Shown here: positions 11,630 to 26,159 of the stretch, piece by piece
How positions within the stretch are numbered: the stretch's first letter is position 1
Layout of the letters: each line of letters starts with the position of its first letter
Source of the DNA: Botryotinia globosa
Lineage: Eukaryota; Ascomycota; Leotiomycetes; Helotiales; Sclerotiniaceae
Direction of reading: 5' to 3'
DNA: 64,000 bases
Assembly: GCA_014898425.1 (NCBI GenBank)
Contig: RCSZ01000004.1
Location: 682,001-746,000 of the forward strand
Position numbers and translations under genes: made by a program
The notes under the pieces: generated by a model
What the model was told of the DNA's origin: nothing
Databases searched by the model: none
Seen by the model: only the letters and a program-made list of their open reading frames with translations

Positions 11630-14330
11630 TTAGTTGGAGAGATATAGAGAAAGAAATTCTTATTTACAATCTTTAGAAAAATAAAAAGATTATTTAATCT
11701 TATAATTCAATAAAAAATCTAAAGATTATTATTTAATTATAAATAAATATAAAAAAATAGATTTTGAAAAAATACTTTTTATTTACAAATAAGAATTATT
11801 ATTTATTTATTTATTAAATCAAAAAAGAACATTTGCCTTTGATTAAACACATATTAAACAAATATAAAAAAAAATAACCTTTTTATAAAAAATACAAATT
11901 ATTCTATATAAAACTTAATAAATATTTAGATTTTCTATTCCAAAAGCTTTAATTGAGATTATATCCAAAATACTCCAAAAAAAATGAATTAAAAAGTTTT
12001 TGAATATATAAATAATCTTTATAGAAATCCATAATTCTTAATAAAGAAAAAGATTTCTAATACCTATAGATTTATAAATGTAATTATTAAACTCAATAGA
12101 TATTCAATTAAAGATATAAATCTATCTCCAAATATTAATATTTTTACAAAAAACTTTGTAGAATATTGAATTGCTTTTCTAATCGATTTCTTTTCGAATT
12201 ATAATCAAATTCTTTTAATTATAAAGAATTATAATATAATTATCTTTCAAATATTATTTGGATTATTATACTATATAATATTATTATAAAATACTATTAA
12301 CTTTATTGTTTAATTCTACAAAATTATTATAAAAATTCTGGGCAATTTAGTTCCTGAAATAACTATATTATTTCTAAATAATATAGAAATAAAGGAACCT
12401 AAAACTAACTTTGATAATAAGAAAACTATACTTAGAGTATAGAAATTTATTCTTATATATATTCAAGAAATCAATAAAACCTTGAAATATATAGAAAAAA
12501 TAAAATATTCAATTAAAATGAAATTCAAATGATATTTCAATAATATAGAAATTATAGAATATATTATAAGATTTAAAAAGCGAATTTTATAATAATCAAA
12601 AATCGCTTGGATTATAAATTGATTTGAATTTAGAGATATTACAAAAATTCATATGTTTTTAGATATATATATATATTATTATATCTAGATTGAATAATTT
12701 GCTTAAAAAACTGAATTATTATATTATCTATTAAAAAAAGATTAAGAATTTGTATGAATAAGAGAATAGAAAAATATTATAGATTTATTAAAGATTAAAT
12801 TAATCAAATCTTTTGTTTTAATATTATTAAACTATAAAGACATTTTAATAGTTGGAATGATTATTTTAGATATAAATATTAATCTTAATAGTTAGGGTAT
12901 AATATTAAATTAAGAATTTAATAATAAATATATAATAATTAGATTTGAAAGTAGATTATAGAATAATATAAAAAAGAATTATAATATTATAAAAAGAAAA
13001 TGTAAAGAAATATTCAAGGCTTTTTGAAAATATAGATATAATTTGTATAAAATATATTTCATTTTTGAAACTAATATTAAGGTTTTTATTGTTTAATTGA
13101 ATAGAGTAATAATAGATTTTCTAAAAGCCCTAATAACAAAATGAATTATATAAATCAAACTTTTTGATTTTGAAATTTAATATATAAAAGGAATAATATA
13201 TTTTGTGATAAATAAACTTTTTTATAAATTAAATATTTTTATAGAATTTTAATAAGAAAAAGTTTAAGAAAATAATATTAATAAATAAATTATTAATAAA
13301 CTCAATAATATTCAAAATATTTTTGTTTTATATAACTTTATCAAATTTAAATAAAATTATATATTGAATCTAATATATAATAAAAAAAGTTAAGAAATAA
13401 TTAAATATCTAGCTTTATTATAAAAACCTAAGGGCATAACAAAAGAAATCTTTAAAAACTTCAAAAAAAAAGCTTTTGGATTTTATATTTATAATAATTA
13501 TCTTTTTAAGATCGATATAAAATATTTACCTTTTAGAAAGATAATTGATGATAAGGTGGAATAGATTGCTTTTATTAATAATCTATATAAAGTCTATAAT
13601 TATAAAAAAATAGAAAGTATTTTCAATAAAATATTATAATTATATTATTAAATAAAAATATATAATATTATCAAGAAATTTGTTAATTTCTACTTAAACT
13701 ATCAATTATAATAATCGAATCTTTAAAAAGAATCTTTATATTCGATATGGATAAATATATATTAATAAAAATATAAATTAGATATTATATATATATCTTT
13801 AAATAATAACTATAAATATTTAATACTTCTTAAAAATAATTTATTAAAATAAATAAAAAAGAAAACTTTTTGGAATATAACTTTATAAATAATAATTGTT
13901 TTCATATAATCTATTATTTATTGTTATTTCATTTTTGATAAAGTCTTAGTAAATAATAGTTTGAAGAATAAAATATATATAATATATTTCTTAAAAAAAT
14001 ATAGTATTCAATGAATACAAATCTCTACATACAATTCTAAAGCAAATAGTTAAATTGAATAAGGTTATAAACCTATTATTAATAAATTATTCAAAATAAT
14101 GAATAGAAAAAAAGAATAGTTAAAATATTTTGATATAATATTATTTACTAACAGAATTATAATATACCAATCAATTAATTTTACTCTATTTTATATAATC
14201 TATAATTACTATTCAATATTATTTATTGAAATAAAATTTTATATCTAAAGAATTCTTAATTAAAAATCAATAATAATTTAAATAGATTTACTAGTATTAC
14301 ACCTCCAACAATTAGAAATATATAATATCG
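11630..14330 (+). pseudogene. RT-RNase H-integrase relic of the outer Gypsy element
   Basis: Translation across stops follows the fungal Gypsy pol order. RT C-terminal signature: a FLNNIEIK-like string at about 12375 (ancestral FLDDVPIKG), followed by a segment matching GRHPDxxKVxKIxxWPxPKDVTxxRAFLGxCxYYRIWI with substitutions. RNase H: about 12.76-13.4 kb. Integrase: the ISTYNSKAN-x-IE-x-GYKPI string near 14025-14075 corresponds to the core motif ISAYHPQANGMIERGHKPI. Many Gln and Trp codons have become stops. Identification comes from remembered family motifs and not from an alignment. Confidence 0.85.
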
Positions 14331-15339
14331 ATATAGAAAAAACTATATTTTATAAAAAATGCTACTATTTAAACAAAAAAGAGTATTTTGATAGAAATAA
14401 TAATATAACAAATAAAAATATCAATTTAAAAGATATCATACTCCAATACAACCTATAATCAAAAATTGATATATTATATAAAAAAAAGCTCGCATATTGA
14501 TGATTTGAATTATACCAAATAATAATTATAAATCCTAATAAAAATATTTATATTTTAGAAAAAATAGATAGAATCTTAATTAATAAAATCTATTCAAGAT
14601 TTTATCTCAAGAAATTTATAAAAAGAAAAAGAGAATATTTGTTAATTTCAAACAATAATACTAAAAGAAATAATAACTAATCAGATTATAAGAATCCATT
14701 AAAAATATTATTAGAATTACAAAGATCTAATTACATAAATCAATACTTTAATAATTTAAAAATAATAATTAATTATATACAAATAAACAATATATTAGGA
14801 TTTCTGGATATAATTTCAAGAAATATTAATCATATATTTATAGAAATCCTAGCCATCAATCTAATAATAAAAACAATTTTTTTTTATATAACAAAAAAGA
14901 TAATTATTTATAAAATTCCTTTAATAAAAAAGAATATTTTTACCTACCTTTATTTAGAAAAATAATTTTTCTTTCTTTTTCTTTTTTTTTCAGGAATTAT
15001 TTTTTATAACATTTCTTTTCTCAATATTATAAAACAAAGAAAATTATTTATAAAATAAAAATATTTTTCTTTTCTTTTTCAATATTTTCATTAATCTACA
15101 ATCCTTTTACTCTTTTCATCACTTTTTTTTTTTAATCATTTTAATATTTCAATTTTTTATTATTACATACAAAACAACTTTTTTTTATATTTCCTTAAAT
15201 GATTTATATAACTTTATCAAATTTTGGTAAAATTATCTTTTTTGAAAAATCCTTTTAAAATATTTGAATAATCTAACAACAAATTAAATCATATCATATA
15301 ATATTCAAATATTCAATTATAATATATATATTATAATGC

Positions 15340-16985
15340 AATGATAATGATTAATAATATTTAGCTTTCTAATATACTAGAAACCTTTGAAGCTATATAA
15401 AGACTTTCGAAAAAGCAATAATATATAAAGTTTATTAAATTCAATATATAAACAAAAGAACAAAAAGCTAAAGCAAATATATTAATAGAGATAGTTATAG
15501 TTCTAATTCTATAAGATAATCTTCACATTAAAGCTTATATAACAACAAAGCAAATAAAAATCGATAATAAAACTATCCTCTTTAGAATAAAAAAATCCTG
15601 CAAACTATAGCAAAAAGCTATTAACAAAATTCGTATGTACTAAAACCACTCACAAAAAAGCATAACATTCGCTACAATTTTGATTATATCTTATAATACA
15701 AAATTTCATAATAAATTCTTTAAATTAACTAAAATTACTATTCCAGAAATTGTATTGGAATTAATTAATAAAGAATTTATATACAAACTCTTTGGAGATT
15801 TGAAATCTAAAATTTGAATTAATTAATATCTGATACCCTTTGAATTCAAAATTGCTCTCAAAATTCTAAACAAAAAGCTTTCTGATAAACTTTTCAAATA
15901 GAATAATAAATAAAGAAAAAAACTTAATTTTCAATATAATATAATTAGAATACTTAGAGAAATTAGTATAAATTATTTTGAAAATATCCTTTTCATTGAA
16001 AATTCAATTATTAAGTTTTTGTAAATTCCTTTCTCTTTATTTTCAAAAAATATTTTTATAAATCTTTAAAGATAATTAAAACTTAATTTAATAATAATAA
16101 ATAAAAATATCAAACTACTTAATAAATATTTAATAAATAAAATTATACTTCGATAAGATATTCTATTAGAAAATGAAGACAAGGAAGATAAGGATAATAA
16201 TATCAGTTAATCCAAAGTATACAAATATAGAGAAAGTATTTTATAATCAAAGAATTAGTTTTACTTATTAAAAAAAAATATATTACAAAATAAATGAATT
16301 GAAGAATAATAATAATATTAATAAATAAAATGCTTGATAATCTTTATAATTATTATCTATATCAATTTGTTAGTATTCTTAAATTCAAAGCTATATATAT
16401 AAATCGAAAGGATTTATTAAAACATCTTCGATTTTTATACAAATATTAAAATTGAATTGATAATATTTATATCAACAATAGATATTTTTATTAATTCAAA
16501 GAAAATGTAATAGCTAATAAAAAAAGAAAGATAAAACTTTTTAATATATTAAAATTTAAATTTATCAAATATAATATTATTATTTCTATAATTATTCAAA
16601 CTCTTATTGCTAGTCTAATTGCAATCTATAAACTCGAAGTATATAAACTTATAGAATTCGATAAATATTTTCATTTTATTAGAAAAGTCTATATTCCTTT
16701 GATTCAAAAATCTATAAAAATATATTGCTATTACAATTGTTATAAAAATATAAAACTCGGATTCATTTATTATTATTATTACTTTCTAATATAACAAACT
16801 TTTAGATAGGATCTAAAAATCTAGCGAATTATTGTATTACAATATATAAATCGGGAATTTCATTTTATTTTTATTTCTTTTCTAGTTATCATTATTTAAT
16901 TTAATAAGATTTTTGATTATATATTTATATATAGAAATATAAGAAAACTTTATATTAAATATTGATTTAGATATACAAATAATCT
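15340..16985 (+). pseudogene. extra open region downstream of integrase (outer Gypsy copy)
   Basis: About 1 kb downstream of integrase, a long frame with scattered RIP-type stops can be followed. It includes a KIDNKTILFRIKKSCKL-like string near 15570 and ITFATILIISYNT near 15665-15705. The inner copy preserves the same frame at 24570-26125 and shows less mutated residues (for example VYWGH, FGDL-like and LETRNLGF). I do not recognise the protein. It sits where an envelope or accessory gene would lie in an element with a third ORF. Confidence 0.5.
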
Positions 16986-16995
16986 CATTATATAT

Positions 16996-17235
16996 TGTGA
17001 GCGAATCTTTGTGCTGGTTATGTGGTCCATTTCTATAGCTAGTATTTATAGCCCTTTTTCTTATAGTTTAGAAAGAGTAGTTAGTTTTTATTCACTAAAC
17101 TTTTAGTATATCTTGTAAAGTGTTATATAGAGCCTTCTCTTTCTTTCTTTTATTTGAGGTAATATATTATAGTGATTTTCCTATAGTATATGTAAAGGAC
17201 TATTTTATAATCCTATTATCTTCTATTCTTTTATA
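16996..17235 (+). repeat. 5' LTR of the inner Gypsy element
   Basis: TGTGAGCGAATC start, TTCTATTCTTTTATA end, 240 bp. Preceded by the duplicated ATAT. It is less mutated than the LTRs at 27376 and 28858 at its 5' end, where TGTGAGCG is intact and theirs has become TATAAG. Confidence 0.92.
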
Positions 17236-17299
17236 TTGATAATTTATATAGGGAAGAATATTGAAAGATTAAAAAGCTATATACAAATCTGAACTTTTG

Positions 17300-20050
17300 A
17301 ATTATTTTAGAAAGTAGAAAGTCATTGGTTTGAAAAAGTCAATAAAAAATGAGGAAATAAGAAACTATTTAGTATTGCAATGGAATTAAAATGATAATGG
17401 TTTAATGATGGAAAGAAAGGGGGGAAAAACAAATATCCTATTTTCAAAATCAATCTATAGTCTTATACGAATCTAAATTGAAGGTGAGATTGCTTTTGAT
17501 TGGATCATTTTTATTTCTTTCGAAAAGTTGTAAGAATAAGTTGTAGGAATTTCATTATCTATAGAATTTGTAGAAATTTGAATAAAAATTTGATTTTAAG
17601 GGAAAAAGTTTTTTTTTATAAAATAAATCTAAAATTCGTTAATCAGCATTCATTTCTATATTTAAGGTTTAATAAATATTGAATTTACTTAGAATTTTCA
17701 AAACTATCTTAATTATATTTATATCTAGATAAAACTTGAAAATTCTAAGAAACTTAAAAACAATCTATGTCGAGATTAGAAATACTATATTATTCAATCT
17801 AATTAAAAGGATCACTTATGAAAACAATCTTTTTGCTTTTAAAGACAAATTTCCAGATATATTTCTGAAAGAAATTCAAAATTCGAACTTTTCAAAACAA
17901 ATTGCTAACCTATATTTTTGAATTTTTATAAACAAGTTTATAATTATATAAGTTTGAAAAGAAAAAATAACTTTACCAAAATTTAGCAAAATTATTAAAA
18001 AAAGAATGAATAGAATAATAATCGAGTCTTTATTTATATTATACTAAAGATTTTTTAAATTTTTATACAATCATTCGATTATTATAATTATTTATTAACA
18101 AAAACGAAATTATTTAATATAATAATAAAATCTATATTATATTAGCTTCTAATTTTAACAATAAATCTAAGATTTAGAATAATTATTCAATTATAGATTC
18201 GAAATCTTCAAGCTCATTAATTGGTTCTAACACTTTCAATATAAATGATTTCGAAAAGAATACTTTCAAATCAAATATCCCTTTTATATCTGATCAAAAG
18301 ATAAATAAGAACAAGAAATCTAATAAGAATTTTAACCCAAAACTTTTGGAAAGGAATCTTAATATCCAGCAACTCACTACTTTCCTAAAATACTTTTCAA
18401 AAATTCTTATATTTCTAATACTACCTCCTGAAATTACTAGTATATTATAATTCAAGGATTTCAATACTACCAAGTGATATAAAGATATAGAATAATTTCA
18501 ATGAAATTATTATATTTCAAATAAAGATTTCCAAATACAAATTCTTTTACAAATGAATTATACATTTTGAAAAAAAATTAAAATTATAAAGAAATAATAA
18601 TCTAAAAAATGAAATTAGAAAAAACATTTCAAACTTGTTTTTCTCAAAGAATACCTTAATAATGATATCCTTTAGAAAATGTATTCTTATAAATATTTAC
18701 AAAAATTTGCTAAAAAGTATAAATAGAAAAAGAGTATTAAATACAATAATTTTAATTGTTTTGTTAAATAATATAATTAAATTGTATAGCAATTAATTAA
18801 AAATAAAGTTTTGATAAAAAATAAAATTATTAAATTATTCTTTAAAAGTATATTTTTTAAAATCTTTCGAAAATATATTATTCAAATCAAATATAATATA
18901 AAACAATTAAATATAATAGATTGAAATAAAATATTCAATTAAATAATTTAATATATTAAAAATGAATTTCAATATATTCTTTTTAATATAAGTGATAATA
19001 AGAATTCTAATTTTAATAAACTATTGAAATCTATTATTCTATTTATAAAAATTCGGGATAAAACGAAAATCCCAATAATTCAAAGAAATGATAAAATAAA
19101 GAAAATAATAAAAGTTCTTAAGAATTTTATATTTGTTATAAAGAAACAAATATAATTAGATTTCAAGTTTAAAAAAAAAATTGAAATCTATTAAATTCTT
19201 TTTGATTCAAAAACAATAGAAATGTTTTAGATTTCAATTTATAAATCTATATAGATTATAATATCTATTATTATTAATATTATTATTGATTTAGAAATAA
19301 TAAAAGTTATATATACAATTTACAAGAGAATATATTATAATTATAATAATAAATAATCTAATAATAAAAACTATATTCTAAAAAAAGATTATCTGATTTT
19401 TAAAAAGTATTTCAATAAAGGATTTGTATATTATAATAAATTAAAATAATTAATATAAAAATTAATAAATAATTCAAATAATCCTATTTTAATTATATAT
19501 AATAATAAAACTAATCTCAATTTAATAAAAGTAATTAGATTATAAACTTTTCAAAACGATTAATTGAAATTCTCTGAGAATAAGGAAATATTATATTTTG
19601 TTAATATTAAAAAAGAATCTATTAATATTATATTAAAAAAGAAAGTATATATTATTCAAAAGTATATTAATATTATAAAAAAGATATAAAAAAAATATAA
19701 AAGATTATTTTATAACAATTTGAATAAGATAATCAAATTATATTTGAATATCTTTGCAAAATCTATACTTTTATTTGTAAATAAAATTCTTAAATTTGAT
19801 TAACAATTTATAATCGAGATATCTTTTCAAAAATCTATACAAATTGAATTAATAGAAATCTATACTTATAATTCTAAGAATTCTATAATAGAAGTTATAA
19901 TCGAAAAAATATTGAATAAAATCAAAAAGTTTAAAAGATAAATGATTCTTTAAATAATGAATAATAATTATAAGATAATAGAGGAAATCAATTGGAATAT
20001 TTTATTAATTACAATCTCTATTATCATAGATTTCATTATCAAAGAATACT
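17300..20050 (+). pseudogene. gag-like region of the inner Gypsy element
   Basis: Two stop-free pieces survive (17500-17682 and 17736-17921). The first contains the string RNLNKNLILREKVFFYKI. The rest is readable only across stops. The position between 5' LTR and protease suggests gag, but no diagnostic motif is visible. Confidence 0.5.
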
Positions 20051-20073
20051 TTAATATATAAAAAAGATAGATT

Positions 20074-20610
20074 ATGAAAATAGATGACCTGATAAGATTA
20101 TTAATTCTTGATAGCTATACAATAAGCTTAATCAATAAACTTTTTATCTCATTTAAATCTTCAAAATAAATTAAAGTTATAAAAACTTTCCATTTGGATA
20201 CAATTTATAGTTTTATTTATATTCCTATGGAAAATAATAGAAAAGATTTTCCTTATATTAGAGTATTTTTTAACAATTAAAACTCTATTAAAGCAATTCT
20301 AAATTCCAATTTAACTATTAATTTAATTAATACTAATTTAATTATGAAATTCAATTTATTAATTAGCTTGATTCAGATTATTATTGTTGGAATTAGTTCT
20401 TTTGAAATTAATATTAAGGGTTTTTATAAGAATATATATATATCCTTTAAAGGAATATTAAATATTATTAGTTTATTTGTAATAGAAAATATATATAATA
20501 ATTTATTATTTAAAATACTATAATTTATTGTAGATGAAGTTATATTTGTATATAAAAATGGATTACAATATATTATAGTAATAAATAACAATTGAAAGAA
20601 TCAAATAAGT
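20074..20610 (+). pseudogene. retropepsin relic of the inner Gypsy element
   Basis: Reads as the Gypsy protease segment: M-K-I-D-D-L-I-R-L-L-I near 20074, then a FNLLISLIQIIIVGIS string near 20350-20400. Next come a FKGILNIISLFVIE-like string and a DEVIFVYKNGLQYI-like string near 20530-20575. These correspond to the conserved stretch running from the active-site flap to the C-terminal strand in related elements. The active-site Asp-Ser/Thr-Gly is lost or unreadable. Confidence 0.65.
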
Positions 20611-20899
20611 ATTTAATATACTGAATAAAAGATAACTGTACTCTTTTAAGCCTTAAATCTGGGAAATTAGAGTTTGATATATTTAGAAAATAATATATCG
20701 GGATAAGTTTATATTCTTTATTAGAAAATAATTTTATTGAATTCTAGCAAAATTATCTTTTATTTTATATAAATATTTTATATAAGAATAAGATAAATAA
20801 AATATTTCCTTTAAGTCAATCTGGGAATCTTATAGGCAAAGGATTAGAAAAAAGAAATAATTGGTTGAAAAGATATAAAGAAAAAAATCCTTATTTACA

Positions 20900-23560
20900 A
20901 TCTTCAAAAAAATAGAAAGATTATCTAATTCTACGATTCAATAAGGAATCTAAAGATTATTATTTAACTATAGATAAATATAAAGAAATAGATTTTGAGA
21001 AAATACTTTTTATTTGTAAATAAGAATTATTATTTGTTTATTTATTAAATCAAAAAGAAATATTTGCTTTTGATTGGATATATATTAAACAAATATAAAA
21101 AGAAGTAGTTTTTTTATAGAAAATATAAACTATTCTATATAAAGCTTAATAAACATCTGGATTTCCTATTCTAAAAGCTTTAATTGAAATTATATTTAAA
21201 ATACTTCGAGAAAAAATAAATTAAGAAATTCTTGAATATATGAATGGTTTTTACAAAAATCTATAGTTCTTAATAAAAAAAAAGACTTCTAATATCTATA
21301 GATTTATAAATACAATTATTGAATTCAACAAACATTCGATTAAAGATATAAATCTATCTTTAAATACTAATATCTTTATAAAAAACTTTATAGAATATCG
21401 AATTGCTTTCTTAATCGATTTCTTTTTGAATTACAATCAAATTCCTTTAGTTATAAAGAATTGCAATATAATTACCTTTCAAATATCATTTGAATTATTA
21501 CACTATACAATATTACTATAAAATATTATTAATTTTATTATTCAATTTTATAAAATTATTATGAAAATTCTGAGCGATTTAATTCCTAAAATAATTATAT
21601 TATTTCTAAACAATATAGAAATAAAGGGATTTAAGATTGATTTTAGTAATAAGAAAACTATATTTAGAGTACAAAAATTTATTTTTATATATATTCAAGG
21701 GATTAACAAAATCTTGGAATATATAAAAAAAGCAAAGTATTTAATTGAAGCGAAATCCAAATAATATTTTGATAATATAAAAATTGTGGGGTATATTATA
21801 GAATTTAAAAAGCAAACTTTATAATAATCAAAAATCGCTTGGATTATAGATTAACCTAAATCTAAGGATACTATAAAGATTTATATATTTTTAAATATAT
21901 ATATATACTATTATATCTAGATTAAATAATTTACTCAAAAAGCTGAATTATTATACTACCTATTGAAAAAAGATTGGGAATTTATATAAATAAAAGAATA
22001 AAAAAACACTATGGATTTATTAAAAGCTAAACTAACTAAATCTCCTACCTTAATACCATTAAATTATAAAAACATTCTAATAATTAGAATAATTATTTTA
22101 AATATAGATATTAATCTCGATAATTGAAATATAATATTAGATCAAGAATTTAATAGTAAATATACAATAATTAGATTTGAAAATGAATTTTGGAATAATA
22201 CAAAAAAGAATTACAATATTATAAAAAGAGAATACAGAGAAGTATTCAAAACTCTTCGGAAATATAAATATAATTTATATAGAATACATTTCATTTTCAA
22301 AATTGATATTAAAATTCTTATTACTCAGCTAAATAGAATAATAATAAATCTCCCAAAAGCCCTAATAACAAAATAGATTATATAAATCAGACTTTTTGAT
22401 TTCAAAATTTGATATATAAAAGAAACAATATACATTATAATAGATAAACTTTTTTATAAACTAAATACTCTTATAAAATTTTAATAAAAAAAAGCTTAAG
22501 AAAATAATATTAATAAGTGAATTATTGATAAACTTAACAATATTCAAGATATCCTTATTTCATATAATTTTACTAAATTTAAACAAAGTTATATATTGGA
22601 TCTAATATATAATAAAGAAAGTCAAGAAATAACTAAATATTTAGTTTTATTATAAAAACCTAAAAATATAATAAAAGAAATCTTCAAAAACTTTAAAAAA
22701 AAAGCTTTTGAATTCTATATTTGCAATAATTGTTTCTTCAAGATTGATACAAAGTATTTACCTTTCAGAAAGATAATTAATAATAAAATGAAATGAATTG
22801 CCCTCATTAATAATCTATATAAAGCCTATAATTATAAAAAAGTAGAAAACATTTTCAATAAAATATTGCAATTGTATTATTAGATAAGAATATACAATAC
22901 TATTAAGAAATTCATTAATTTCTATCCAAACTATCAATTACAATAATCAAATCTTTAGAAAGAATCTTTATATTTGATATAGATAAATATATATTAACAA
23001 AAATATAGATTAGATATTATATATATATTTTCAAATAATAATTACAAATATCTAATATTCCTTAAAAATAATTTATTAGAATAAATAAAAAGGAAAGTTC
23101 TTTGAAATGTAATTTCATAAGTAATAATTGTTTTTATATAATTTATTATTTATTGTTATTTTATTTTCAATAAGATCTTAATAAACAATAGCTCAAAGAA
23201 TAAAGCATATATAGTGTATTTCTTAAAAAAATATGATATTTAATAGGTATAAATCTCTGTATACAATTTTAAAGCAAACAGCTAAATTAAACAAAATTAT
23301 AGATCTATTATTAATAGATTATCTAAAATAATAAATAGAAAAGAAGAATAATTAAGATATTTTGATATAATATTGTTTACTAACAGAATTACAATATACT
23401 AATCGACTAATCTCACCTTATTTTATATGATTTATAATCACTATCTAATACTACCTATCGAAATAAGATTTTATATCTAGAGAATTCTTGATTAGGAATC
23501 AGTAATAACCCAAGCAGATTTATTAATATTACACCTCCAATAATTAGAAATATATAACAT
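20900..23560 (+). pseudogene. RT-RNase H-integrase relic of the inner Gypsy element
   Basis: The 67-codon open piece 21561-21764 (FLNNIEIKGFKIDF, then FIYIQGINKILEYIKKAKYLIEAKS) matches the fungal Gypsy RT segment normally read as FLDDVPIKG...HIQxLDKVLxxLExAGxTI. RNase H follows, then integrase with a PFRKI-like zinc-region string near 22755 and the core ANS-x-IK-x-NYRSI-like region near 23275-23310. Stops fall at former Gln, Arg and Trp codons. No active polymerase can be made from it. Confidence 0.85.
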
Positions 23561-24569
23561 TGATATAAAAAAAGCTATATTTTATAAAAAACATTATTAC
23601 TTAAATAGAAAAGAGTATTTCAATAGAAATAATAATATAACAAATAAAAATATTAATTCAGGAGATATTGTATTTTAATACAATTTATAATTAAAAATTG
23701 ATATATTATATAAAAAGAAACTTATATACCAATAACTTAGATTATATTAAGTAATAACTATAAATTCTAACAAGAATATTTATATTTTGGAAAAGATAAA
23801 TGGAACTTTAATTAATGAAATCTATTCAGAATCTCATTTTAAAAAATTTGTAAAAAGGGAAAAGGAATATTTACCAATTTCAAATAATAATACTAAAAGA
23901 AATGATAATTAATTAGATTATAAAGATCTATTGAAAGTATTATTAAAACTACAAAAATCTAATCGTATAAATCAATACTTTAATAGTTTGAAAACAATAA
24001 TTGATTATATACAAACAAACGATATACTAAAATCCACGGATATAATTTTAAGAAATATTTATTACATATTTGTAGAAATCCCAGTTATTAATCCAGCAAT
24101 AAAAACAACATTTTTTCTTGTATAACAAAAAAAATAATTATCTACAAAATTCCTTTAATAGGAAAAAGTGTTTATCTATCTTTATTTAGAAAAATAATTT
24201 TTCTTTTTTCTTCTTCTTTTTCCAAAAGTTATTTCCTATATCTCTTTCCTTAGTATTATAGAACAAAGAAAACTATTTATAAGATAAAAACATTTTCCTT
24301 TTCTTTCCTAAACGTTTCTATTAATCTATAATTCTTTTACTCTTTTTATCACCTTCTTTTCCAATCACTCTGATATTTTAATCTTTTGTTATTATATATA
24401 AAACGATTCCCTTTCATATTTCCTTAAATAACCCATATAATTTTGCCAAATTTTGATAAAATTATCTTTTTTGAAAAACTTTTTCAAAATATTTAAATAG
24501 TCTAACAACAAACTAAATCATACCATATAATATTTAAATATTTAATTATAATATATATATTATAATACA

Positions 24570-26125
24570 ATAATAATAATTAATAATATTCAGCTTTTTA
24601 ATATACTGGAAGTTTTTGAGATTATATAAAGACTTTTAGAAAAGCAATAATATATAAAGTTTATTGAATTCAATATATAGATAAAAAAATAGAAAGCTAA
24701 AGCAAATATATTAATAAAGATAATTATAATCCTAATTTTATAGAATAATCTTTATATTAAAGTTTATATAATAACAAAGCAAATGAAAATCGATAATAAA
24801 ACCATTTTTTTTAAAGTAAAAAAATCCTGTGAACTATAGCAAAAGGCTATTGATAAAATTCGTGTGTACTGGGGCCATTTATAGAAAGGCATAACGTTCG
24901 CCACAATTTTGATTATGTCTTATAACTCTCTGGAGACCCGAAACCTGGGGTTCGAGTTAATCAGCATCTAATATCTTCCAAATTCAAAATTGCTCTCAGA
25001 ATTCTGAATAAAAAGCTCTTTAATAAACTCTTCAAATAAGATAACAAATAAAGAAAAAAACTTAGTTTCTAATATAATATAATTGGAATATTTAAAAAAA
25101 TTAGTATAAATTATTCCAAAGATATCTTTTTTATTAAAAATTCAGTTATTAAGTTTTTATAAATTCCTCTCTTTTTATTTTTAAAAAATATCCTTATAAA
25201 TCTTTAAAGGTAATCAAAACTTAGTTTAATAATAATAAATGAAAATACTAAATCATTTAATAAATATTTAATAAATAAAATTATATCTTAACAAAATATT
25301 CTATTAGAAAATGAAGATAAGGAAGATAAGAATAATAATATCAGTCAATTTAAAGTATATAAATATGCAAAAAGTATTTTACAATTATAGAATTGATTTT
25401 ATTTATTGAAAAAAAAGTATATTATAAAATAAATGGGTTGGAAAGTAATAATAATATTAATAAATAAAATATCTGATAATCTTTATAACTACTATCTATA
25501 TCAACTTACTAGTATTTTTAAGCTCAAAATTATATATATAAATCAAAAGAACCTATTAAAATGTTTTTGATTTTTATACAAATATCAAGATCGAATTGAT
25601 AATATCTGTATCAATAATAAGTATTTCCATTAATTCAAAAAAAACGCAATAATTAGTAAGAAAAGAAGAATAAAGCTTTTTAATATATTAAAATTCAAAT
25701 CTATTAAATGTAGTGTTGTTATATTTATAATTATTCAAGTCCCTATTGTTGATCTAATCGTAGTTTATAAATTTAAAATATATAAACCTATAAAATCCAA
25801 TAAATATCTTTATTTTATTAGAAAAATCTATATTCCTTTGATTCAAAAGTTTATAAGAATATATTGTTATTACAATTACTATAAGAATATAAAACTTGGA
25901 TTTGCTTATTATTATTATTATTTTCTAATATAATAAGTTTTTAAATAGAATTTAAAAATCTGATAAATTGTTGTATTGCAATATATGGATTGGGAATTTT
26001 GTTTTATTTCTATTCTTTTCCCAATTGTTATTATTTAGTTTAACGAGATCTTTGATTATATATTTGTATATGGAAATGTAAGAAAACTTTATACTAAATA
26101 TTGATTTAGATATATAAACAATTTT
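24570..26125 (+). pseudogene. extra open region downstream of integrase (inner Gypsy copy)
   Basis: Counterpart of 15340-16985. About 91 bp are missing relative to the outer copy between bases corresponding to 15697 and 15787. Just around that junction (24870-24970) the DNA retains unusually many G/C bases, so this copy preserves ancestral residues (VYWGHL, SLETRNLGFEL). Function unknown. Confidence 0.5.
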
Positions 26126-26159
26126 ATTATATATATTATTCATTTTTAATTTAAAAAAT

